Assembly: GCA_013329565.1 (NCBI GenBank)
Contig: DUJZ01000135.1
Coordinates: forward strand, 1-5,377
Direction: 5' to 3'
Length of the DNA stretch: 5,377 nt
Source of the DNA: Methanomassiliicoccales archaeon
Lineage (GTDB): Archaea > Thermoplasmatota > Thermoplasmata > Methanomassiliicoccales > UBA472
The notes under the pieces: model-generated
Database searches by the model: none
Told to the model about the DNA's origin: nothing
The model's input: the letters and a program-made list of their open reading frames with translations, nothing else
Position numbers and translations under genes: made by a program
Part shown: positions 1 to 5,377 of the stretch, one piece after another
How positions within the stretch are numbered: position 1 is the first letter of the stretch
Layout of the letters: every line of letters starts with the position of its first letter

Positions 1-335
1 TCTATGGATCGTGTGGCTACCATGAAGGAGAAACTATCCATTACCAGCATACGATCGGGCTGAATATGTATGTATGACATTTCGGGTGCGTTGGTCGCCT
101 GGAAATCGATGCCTGCCCCGTCGTGGAAGTAATTTGAGAACAAAAGCTTGGCCGTCGCTCCACCATAGGAGCTCAGGTAGGTCACACTATGACCATTTAC
201 CACGGCGGCTGCGGCGATGAGCTGGGCGAGATAGCTCTTTACCGGATCCGGGCCGCCCTTGATGACCACGATCGACCCGCCGGGGATATTGCCGATGGTT
301 TGCTCTAGGCCAGCGATATCTAATGAGACGTCCAC
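1..335 (-). CDS. KaiC/ArlH-like RecA-fold ATPase, N-terminal part (cut by window edge)
   Basis: The minus-strand frame reads open from a GTG at 335-333 to base 1 (111 codons), so the C-terminus lies outside the window. An in-frame TAA at 362-360 lies nine codons upstream and no ATG or TTG falls between, so GTG is the only plausible start. The protein resembles the start of KaiC/RAD55/ArlH (FlaH) ATPases: IPGGSIVVIKGG (residues 17-28), a P-loop-like GGPDPVKS (27-34), NGHSVTYLSS (47-56) and a Walker B strand RMLVMDS ending in Asp100. The P-loop is atypical: the second glycine of GxxxxGK[ST] is Val32, while Lys33 and Ser34 are kept, so ATP binding may be weak or altered. It is divergent from a pilin gene, which fits a role in a pilus- or archaellum-like surface system, but this is inference. 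It could also be a signalling KaiC-like protein. Family call fairly secure, function open. Confidence 0.75.
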   Translation of the reverse strand, partial: MDVSLDIAGLEQTIGNIPGGSIVVIKGGPDPVKSYLAQLIAAAAVVNGHSVTYLSSYGGATAKLLFSNYFHDGAGIDFQATNAPEMSYIHIQPDRMLVMDSFSFMVATRSI

Positions 336-359
336 GAAGGTATGAGAAAAGCAATTTCC

Positions 360-375
360 TTAAAGATATGGATGG
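360..375 (-). promoter_or_regulatory. TATA-type promoter of the ATPase gene
   Basis: On the minus strand this reads CCATCCATATCTTTAA. The TATA-like part is centred about 27 nt before the GTG start, which is the usual distance from an archaeal TATA box to the transcription start, so the message is probably leaderless. No Shine-Dalgarno sequence sits close to the GTG, in agreement. Fourteen of sixteen bases match the box upstream of purH. Confidence 0.55.
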
Positions 376-455
376 TATTGTAAATTCCCCCTATTACACT
401 ATTTACTTGTCCTTTCCGCTGGTGAACTATTTTGCTCAAGAATAAGGCCGACCTG

Positions 456-472
456 TCAATCGTGTTGATTGA
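456..472 (+). repeat. Perfect 6-bp inverted repeat abutting the pilin start codon
   Basis: TCAATC (456-461) and GATTGA (467-472) are perfect inverted copies around a 5-nt spacer, and the right arm ends directly before the ATG at 473. It could be an operator half-site pair or a small hairpin in the leader. The rest of the divergent gap (376-455) is A/T-rich with possible TATA-like stretches near 399-406, 425-431 and 440-446, but none is clearly the pilin promoter, and no Shine-Dalgarno sequence is visible. Arms this short can occur by chance. Confidence 0.4.
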
Positions 473-1267
473 ATGAAAAGACTGCGGGGAGATCGGGGAG
501 GCGTATCGGAGATAGTGGGGGCACTGATGATCACCCTGATAGTGGTCATTGCCGCCAGCTCATTTGCCATTTTCATAAGCCAGAGACAGGAAGCGACACA
601 GGACCAGCAATTGCTGGAGCAGAAGAGGGCTTTGGAGAACGTTACCGTCCTGGGCGTGAGACCACAACTCAACACCACCTCCGGCAACACTTGGAAATCG
701 ATGAACTTCACGATATCGAGTTTGCACACCGGGATAACAAGCATCGAATCAATTTGGATAAATGGATACCCTCTCTATAACGGCACCATGTATCGCATAG
801 GGCCAAGCGGTTCCCTGATAGGGGAAACCTATTCGTTCACCTCGGGAATAAAAATGGACGAACTTGAATACATTTATCTCAATGTGACCTCAGAGAATTT
901 ATTCAACAAAGGTGCGGTCTTCCTTGTCGACCGCAATATCAATATCGAACTGAGCACCGAGCTGTTGAACAGCTTCCACGTCAATTTCGTTCCTCCCTCC
1001 GCCATAATAACCATCGACGTCCTACCTCTGTGGAACAACACCCTTTCCCGATATGACATGTCGTTTTTACTGGACGCCTCTTTGTCCGACCAGATACCAC
1101 CTGGATATGTGCTCAACTACTCCTGGATCGTAGATCATTCCGGCTCTATGAATTATTACTGGGGAAGGAAGGTGGTTAGCGATGTTCAGCTTACTGCGGG
1201 GGATAGCGTGACCCTGATGGTGACCAACAACTTCGGAATGGTGGGCATCAAGACATTGATGTATTGA
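473..1267 (+). CDS. Archaeal type IV pilin-like secreted protein with PKD-like C-terminal domain
   Basis: The 264-residue protein begins with a short basic leader (MKRLRGDRGG), then VSEIVG and a hydrophobic segment to about residue 36. This is the archaeal class III signal and pilin N-terminal pattern (DUF1628-like), processed by a PibD/EppA-type prepilin peptidase. The exact cleavage site between residues 8 and 10 is unsettled; cutting after Arg8 would put Glu13 at +5, as in bacterial type IV pilins. Residues 37-55 look like the continuing N-terminal helix. The rest is a beta-rich ectodomain with seven N-X-S/T sequons (Asn 56, 67, 78, 103, 137, 188, 215). Residues about 175-264 resemble a PKD fold (LLDASLSDQ, NYSWIVDHSG, a final GDSVTLMVTNNFG strand). 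At 264 residues it is long for a simple major pilin, so a minor pilin or surface adhesin is likely. Pilin class is confident; the PKD assignment is by eye. Confidence 0.85.
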   Translation: MKRLRGDRGGVSEIVGALMITLIVVIAASSFAIFISQRQEATQDQQLLEQKRALENVTVLGVRPQLNTTSGNTWKSMNFTISSLHTGITSIESIWINGYPLYNGTMYRIGPSGSLIGETYSFTSGIKMDELEYIYLNVTSENLFNKGAVFLVDRNINIELSTELLNSFHVNFVPPSAIITIDVLPLWNNTLSRYDMSFLLDASLSDQIPPGYVLNYSWIVDHSGSMNYYWGRKVVSDVQLTAGDSVTLMVTNNFGMVGIKTLMY

Positions 1268-1307
1268 CCTAGGTGCGTGAATACATATGTTCGGGACCGC
1301 TTGACGA

Positions 1308-1324
1308 TTTTCCCTTATTTTTTT
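1308..1324 (+). terminator. Oligo-T terminator after the pilin gene
   Basis: About 40 nt past the pilin stop there is a T-rich stretch ending in seven consecutive T (1318-1324) without a strong hairpin before it. Archaeal RNA polymerase terminates at such U-runs, so this probably ends the pilin transcript and separates it from the next gene. Confidence 0.5.
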
Positions 1325-1417
1325 CAATATGATGGCAAGCTCCCGCTCACGCCTTTCGCATATGTATATCTCGAAATTCTAATTACTTATATATATCAAT
1401 AATTAATCATTTTAATC

Positions 1418-1433
1418 TATATATTATATATAC
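1418..1433 (+). promoter_or_regulatory. A/T-rich TATA region of the small membrane protein gene
   Basis: A run of alternating T and A (TATATATTATATATAC) is centred about 28-30 nt before the ATG at 1456, the right distance for a leaderless archaeal transcript. It lies inside a longer, almost G/C-free tract (about 1380-1450). No Shine-Dalgarno sequence precedes the start. The rest of the 1268-1455 gap holds only the upstream terminator. Confidence 0.55.
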
Positions 1434-1455
1434 ATCATATTTTTAATTACAACTC

Positions 1456-1746
1456 ATGGGGATGCATAAAGATACTAAGACATACCTGTCATTGGCCGCC
1501 GGTTGCTGGATGCTCGGTGAGGGGGCGAGGATGATGATCATGGGATTGTTATATCCCGAACATGTCTATCGTCCCAATACTTTCGATCTGCTTTTTGATT
1601 GGGCGCCCTTGACATTGTTGGGACTACTGTTCATGGGAATGAGCATCAGGTCTTTTCATGCGAATAGAGCGGCAAGGGATGCCTATGCTGATAAGGGAAA
1701 TGATCTTCACAAGGGCAATGGGCGTAAGGCCAAGCCCCTCAATTGA
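1456..1746 (+). CDS. Small two-helix membrane protein, function unknown
   Basis: A 96-residue protein that I do not recognise. Two hydrophobic segments are visible: about residues 9-32, interrupted by GEGAR at 21-25, and about 46-64 (WAPLTLLGLLFMGMS). A basic, hydrophilic tail follows (65-96, with several Arg/Lys and ending KAKPLN), suggesting a cytoplasmic C-terminus if the positive-inside rule holds. The ATG at 1456 is chosen because it sits about 28 nt after the TATA region; Met3 at 1462 is an alternative start. The stop lies 26 nt from the end of purH, which runs the opposite way, with no visible terminator between. A real gene is likely because of the promoter, membrane pattern and lack of a competing frame, but no homology is claimed. 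Confidence 0.65.
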   Translation: MGMHKDTKTYLSLAAGCWMLGEGARMMIMGLLYPEHVYRPNTFDLLFDWAPLTLLGLLFMGMSIRSFHANRAARDAYADKGNDLHKGNGRKAKPLN

Positions 1747-1772
1747 TCGTCGGCTTAATCGTGTTGGTACCC

Positions 1773-3326
<1,554 letters not shown>

Positions 3327-3331
3327 GTGAG

Positions 3332-3338
3332 TTCCTTC
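3332..3338 (-). promoter_or_regulatory. Ribosome binding site of purH
   Basis: The minus strand reads GAAGGAA five nucleotides before the ATG at 3326. It fixes the purH start and shows that this message has a leader, unlike the apparently leaderless genes at the left of the window. Confidence 0.6.
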
Positions 3339-3393
3339 AGTGGGATGGGCACACCACGAAGGATGGTATGCCAGGGGTATATTGCCCGTTCCC

Positions 3394-3411
3394 TATTAAA
3401 GATAGCGATGG
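3394..3411 (-). promoter_or_regulatory. TATA-type promoter of purH
   Basis: The minus strand reads CCATCGCTATCTTTAATA. A TATA box here predicts transcription starting near 3370, giving a leader of about 45 nt that carries the ribosome binding site. A second TATA-like patch (AATATA, near 3377-3383) is a weaker alternative. Confidence 0.5.
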
Positions 3412-3445
3412 GAGATATGAACCAGCGAACGACTGACCATATGAC

Positions 3446-3479
3446 CCTGTTGCTGGAACGAACAGTTCCATCCAACAGG
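3446..3479. repeat. Interrupted inverted repeat between purH and the methyltransferase gene
   Basis: Outer arms CCTGTTG (3446-3452) and CAACAGG (3473-3479) and inner arms TGGAAC (3454-3459) and GTTCCA (3465-3470) are both perfect, separated by a 1-nt versus 2-nt bulge, around a 5-nt centre. That is 13 paired positions in 34 bases. It lies upstream of both predicted promoters, so it is more likely an operator or protein-binding dyad for the divergent pair than an RNA hairpin. Confidence 0.6.
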
Positions 3480-3500
3480 CGGATGAGGAGGGCGGGAATG

Positions 3501-3507
3501 CTTAAAA
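3501..3507 (+). promoter_or_regulatory. TATA box of the AcsE-like gene
   Basis: CTTAAAA sits about 35 nt before the ATG at 3539, predicting transcription from about 3530 and a leader of roughly ten bases. There is no clear Shine-Dalgarno sequence in so short a leader. Confidence 0.5.
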
Positions 3508-3538
3508 CGGCCTGCGGCGATAGCCTCTCGAACCGAAG

Positions 3539-4315
3539 ATGTTGGTCATCAGCGAAAGGATAAATGGGCTGTTCGCCGCGGTCGGACGGGCCATAGACGC
3601 CAGGGACGAGAAGTTCATCCAGCAGCACGCCGTCCAGCAGATGGAGTGCGGAGCGCAGGCGCTTGACCTGAACGTCGGTCCGGGAAGGGACGACGGCCCG
3701 GCGGCCATGGAGTGGCTGGTCCGCACCGTCCAGGAGGTTTCCGATCTCCCGCTGTGCATCGATACTCCCGGCATAAAAACGATGACCGCTGGCGTCAAGG
3801 CCTGCCGCAACAAGCTGATCATCAACTCCACGACGGCGGAGATCAATAAGATGCAGGCGCTGTTCCCGTTGGCCAGGGAGCATGACGCGGACGTCATATG
3901 CCTGACCATGGACGAGCGCGGCGTGCCGAACGACTCCGAGTCCAGGGCGGAGATGGCCATGCTGATGATGACCACTGCCATGGAACATGAGATCATGCCG
4001 GACCGTTTGCTCCTGGACCCCTTGGTCATGCCCATCAAGGCCGCTCAGGACCAGGCCATGAAGGTCATCAAGGCCATGCAGTTATTCCAAACATTGAACG
4101 ATCCCGCGCCGCGGACGGTCGTGGGGCTATCCAACGTCTCCAACGGGGCGAAGGAGAGAAGCATACTGAACCGGACGTTCCTGGCCATGCTCATGGGCGC
4201 CGGGCTCGGCGCGGCCATCGTGGACGTGCAGGACGCCGAGCTCATGGCGATCATAAAAGCTGGCGAGCTTTTGAAGGCAGAAAAGCTCTACTGCGACGAT
4301 TTCCTGAGGGCTTGA
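3539..4315 (+). CDS. AcsE-like methyltetrahydrofolate:corrinoid protein methyltransferase
   Basis: A 258-residue pterin-binding TIM barrel, close to the 262 residues of the Moorella AcsE methyltransferase. AcsE moves the methyl group of methyl-tetrahydrofolate to the cobalt of the corrinoid iron-sulfur protein in the Wood-Ljungdahl pathway. Motifs in order: ISERINGLF (4-12), GAQALDLNVGP (38-48), MEWLVRTVQEV (57-67), LCIDTP (72-77), DVICLTMDE (118-126), LLLDPLVMP (157-165), VVGLSNVSNGAKERS (194-208) and NRTFLAMLMG (211-220). Asp75, Asn96, Asp160 and Asn199 fall at the positions of the pterin-binding and methyl-activating residues known in Moorella AcsE, so catalysis is probably intact. No corrinoid protein gene is in the window; its partner must be elsewhere. 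The pterin could be folate or a methanopterin relative; closeness to the folate-dependent purH favours folate. MtrH-type methyltransferases are a more distant alternative. Confidence 0.88.
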   Translation: MLVISERINGLFAAVGRAIDARDEKFIQQHAVQQMECGAQALDLNVGPGRDDGPAAMEWLVRTVQEVSDLPLCIDTPGIKTMTAGVKACRNKLIINSTTAEINKMQALFPLAREHDADVICLTMDERGVPNDSESRAEMAMLMMTTAMEHEIMPDRLLLDPLVMPIKAAQDQAMKVIKAMQLFQTLNDPAPRTVVGLSNVSNGAKERSILNRTFLAMLMGAGLGAAIVDVQDAELMAIIKAGELLKAEKLYCDDFLRA

Positions 4316-4346
4316 AAAGAATGGCCCCGTGGCTGATGTGAAGAAC

Positions 4347-4367
4347 GATGGCTTTGATTTCGCCATC
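4347..4367. repeat. Short inverted repeat in the convergent gap
   Basis: GATGGC (4347-4352) and GCCATC (4362-4367) are perfect inverted arms around a 9-nt T-rich loop, 32 nt past the methyltransferase stop. It may help end or stabilise the converging transcripts, but no long T-run follows and it could be chance. Nothing else was seen in 4316-4380. Confidence 0.3.
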
Positions 4368-4380
4368 AGAGACGTACGGC

Positions 4381-4670
4381 TTACTGGGACATGATGTGCA
4401 TCGTCTTGTGTAGTTCCGGACCCGGTGGGAAGAACTGGATAACCGGGATGGCCTGGCGGGTCATCTCAGGAACGTGTTCCGTGAGGTACTTTACGAGCCC
4501 ATCCGGGTTTCCTGACCCATGCGCGCATCAGGCGCCGTTCGGCCGTGCGTCCACGTGGCCGCTGATGATCGCGCCTCCCTTCGGCGGGTCCCGCGGGCCT
4601 CGATCACCTTCCTGGCCACTACCTCATATTGTTCGTTATTCCAAGAGCGCGTCACCATGAGATACGTCAT
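4381..4670 (-). pseudogene. Broken small gene (about 96 codons if repaired), one frameshift and one stop
   Basis: An ATG at 4670-4668 has a strong ribosome binding site and a TATA box. Its frame encodes MTYLMVTRSWNNEQYEVVAR-KVIEA and then loses sense, reaching a stop at 4493-4491. From about 4595 a different frame continues plausibly (DPPKGGAIISGHVDARPNGA, then GLVKYLTEHVPEM, IQFFPPGPELHKTMHIMSQ) to TAA at 4383-4381. The 290-nt span is one base short of a whole number of codons, so restoring one base, for example a G in the run at 4590-4592, joins the parts. One further defect remains, an in-frame TGA at 4530-4528, perhaps from a Trp or Arg codon. The repaired product would be a small soluble protein of about 96 residues, reminiscent of small alpha/beta-barrel-like domains, but I do not recognise the family. 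Recent decay is likely; a sequencing error could explain the frameshift. Confidence 0.65.
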
Positions 4671-4674
4671 GTGA

Positions 4675-4681
4675 CACCTCC
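4675..4681 (-). promoter_or_regulatory. Ribosome binding site of the broken gene
   Basis: The minus strand reads GGAGGTG four nucleotides before the ATG at 4670, a near-perfect match to the 16S 3' end complement. Its preservation supports the start and suggests that the gene was lost recently. Confidence 0.65.
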
Positions 4682-4707
4682 AAAAACATACGTTCCCGGG
4701 ACCTGGC

Positions 4708-4713
4708 TTAAAT
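4708..4713 (-). promoter_or_regulatory. TATA box of the broken gene
   Basis: The minus strand reads ATTTAA (flanked as CATTTAAGCC), predicting transcription from about 4685, just before the ribosome binding site. It lies downstream of the terminator of the zinc-ribbon gene, so the broken gene probably had its own transcript. Confidence 0.45.
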
Positions 4714-4722
4714 GTAATTGAG

Positions 4723-4740
4723 AAAAATCCGCATGAAAAA
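4723..4740 (-). terminator. Oligo-T terminator after the zinc-ribbon gene
   Basis: Read on the minus strand, two runs of five T (4740-4736 and 4727-4723) follow about 30 nt after the TAA of the zinc-ribbon gene. This is typical of archaeal U-run termination. Confidence 0.5.
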
Positions 4741-4768
4741 CGGTGAACGCCGATTTGGGCAATGAAAA

Positions 4769-5365
4769 TTAGTCGTCAAGGATCGGATAGTCCATCGTGT
4801 TCCCCAGGAAGTTAGGGAAGACCACATAGAGGTAGAGCACCGTCAATGGGAAGACCGTGATCAGGATCATGAAGGCCAAAGCCATGAAGGCCATGGCCGG
4901 CGGGTCGGGGACCGTGGCTATCCTCCATAACATGGCGCCGTAGATGATGTACAGGATGGCCAGAACGAGGAAACCTGTCCATACGAACCACGATCTCTCG
5001 GTGACGGCCACCCTCTCCTCGCCCATGAACCTGACCCGATGAGCGGTCAGGAAATTGAGGGGGTCGTCATAATCGACCTTGAACACCGTCAGAAAGATAG
5101 AGAACTCCTTGATGCGGTGCGTCTCCACCTCTTCTTTTGGCATCACCCTTCGGCCATCCTTGGTCGATCGGACCAGGGTGAACCTGTCGTCCACCTTCGC
5201 CCCGCAGCCCGAGCACCTCAGCTGCCCGTAAGGGACCTCGGCATCGCAATGGGGGCAGATCAGGTTGAGTATCGCCTCCTCCGTTACCCGGGGCGCGATC
5301 CGCTCGGGGGGCTTGGCCTTGGGAACCAGAGGGGGCTTCTGGGACAGCTCGTCCAAGATCGCCAT
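4769..5365 (-). CDS. Zinc-ribbon protein with two C-terminal membrane helices, function unknown
   Basis: A 198-residue protein. A proline/lysine-rich N-terminal stretch (about 10-26) is followed by a zinc ribbon with Cys37, Cys40, Cys51 and Cys54 (CPHC and CSGC knuckles), which should hold one zinc ion. Residues 60-125 are charged and hydrophilic (RSTKDGRRVMPKEEVETHRIKEF). Two membrane segments follow, about 126-147 (SWFVWTGFLVLAILYIIYGAM) and 158-182, joined by a short loop with PDPP. Both termini are therefore predicted on the same side, with the zinc ribbon in the cytoplasm. Such single-ribbon membrane proteins are common and mostly uncharacterised in archaea; possible roles include protein interaction or membrane anchoring of a complex, and none is shown here. 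The ATG at 5365 is supported by a strong ribosome binding site. It may follow other genes in an operon beyond the window. Confidence 0.85.
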   Translation of the reverse strand: MAILDELSQKPPLVPKAKPPERIAPRVTEEAILNLICPHCDAEVPYGQLRCSGCGAKVDDRFTLVRSTKDGRRVMPKEEVETHRIKEFSIFLTVFKVDYDDPLNFLTAHRVRFMGEERVAVTERSWFVWTGFLVLAILYIIYGAMLWRIATVPDPPAMAFMALAFMILITVFPLTVLYLYVVFPNFLGNTMDYPILDD

Positions 5366-5367
5366 GG

Positions 5368-5377
5368 CCTCCTCCTT
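5368..5377 (-). promoter_or_regulatory. Ribosome binding site of the zinc-ribbon gene
   Basis: The minus strand reads AAGGAGGAGG two nucleotides before the ATG (the GGAGG core within it gives a more usual spacing). The promoter lies outside the window. Confidence 0.65.

Noticed and set aside
1281..1365. Two copies of CATATGT flanking the pilin terminator
   Set aside because: Only seven bases, A/T-rich and easily produced by chance; no further structure links them.
1380..1450. A/T-rich tract as a replication origin or attachment site
   Set aside because: No ORB-like repeats, no Cdc6/Orc1 gene, no integrase or tRNA nearby; a TATA promoter for the gene at 1456 explains it.
4528..4530. TGA in the broken gene read as selenocysteine
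   Set aside because: There is no reason to expect a selenocysteine site in this small protein, no SECIS-like element was recognised, and a separate frameshift already disables the gene.
4391..4660. Plus-strand open frame of 89 codons
   Set aside because: It is antisense to the broken minus-strand gene, has no ribosome binding site, and its sequence (Pro/Ser/Trp/Arg-rich, no domain pattern) looks like a shadow frame.

Overview
The window looks like chromosomal DNA from an archaeon, probably a euryarchaeon of the Thermoplasmata / Methanomassiliicoccales type. The evidence is a class III (archaeal type IV pilin) signal sequence, a KaiC/ArlH-like RecA-fold ATPase, A/T-rich TATA-type promoter boxes about 25-30 nt upstream of starts, and oligo-T terminators. 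The lineage is an inference; no rRNA or other phylogenetic marker is present.

Layout. (1) Bases 1-335, minus strand: the N-terminal 111 residues of a RecA-superfamily ATPase with a degenerate Walker A motif, cut by the window edge. (2) 473-1267, plus: a secreted pilin-like protein with an archaeal prepilin leader and a PKD-like C-terminal domain, transcribed divergently from the ATPase. (3) 1456-1746, plus: a small two-helix membrane protein behind a very A/T-rich promoter. (4) 1773-3326, minus: full-length purH, the bifunctional AICAR formyltransferase / IMP cyclohydrolase. (5) 3539-4315, plus: an AcsE-like methyltetrahydrofolate:corrinoid methyltransferase, divergent from purH, with a 34-bp interrupted inverted repeat between the two. 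(6) 4381-4670, minus: a small gene that keeps its TATA box, ribosome binding site and start codon but is broken by one frameshift and one in-frame TGA. (7) 4769-5365, minus: a zinc-ribbon protein with two C-terminal membrane helices and a strong ribosome binding site at the window end.

How the genes fit together. The purH/acsE-like pair suggests folate-linked one-carbon metabolism: PurH consumes 10-formyl-folate for the last steps of purine synthesis, and the methyltransferase moves a methyl group between a methyl-pterin and a corrinoid protein. Both are notable in an archaeon, where purine synthesis often uses PurP/PurO and methyl transfer uses methanopterin-type cofactors. The ATPase/pilin pair suggests a non-canonical surface-structure module. 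No phage, transposon, CRISPR array, tRNA or rRNA was seen. No intergenic stretch exceeds 300 bases; the gaps hold promoters, terminators and small inverted repeats.
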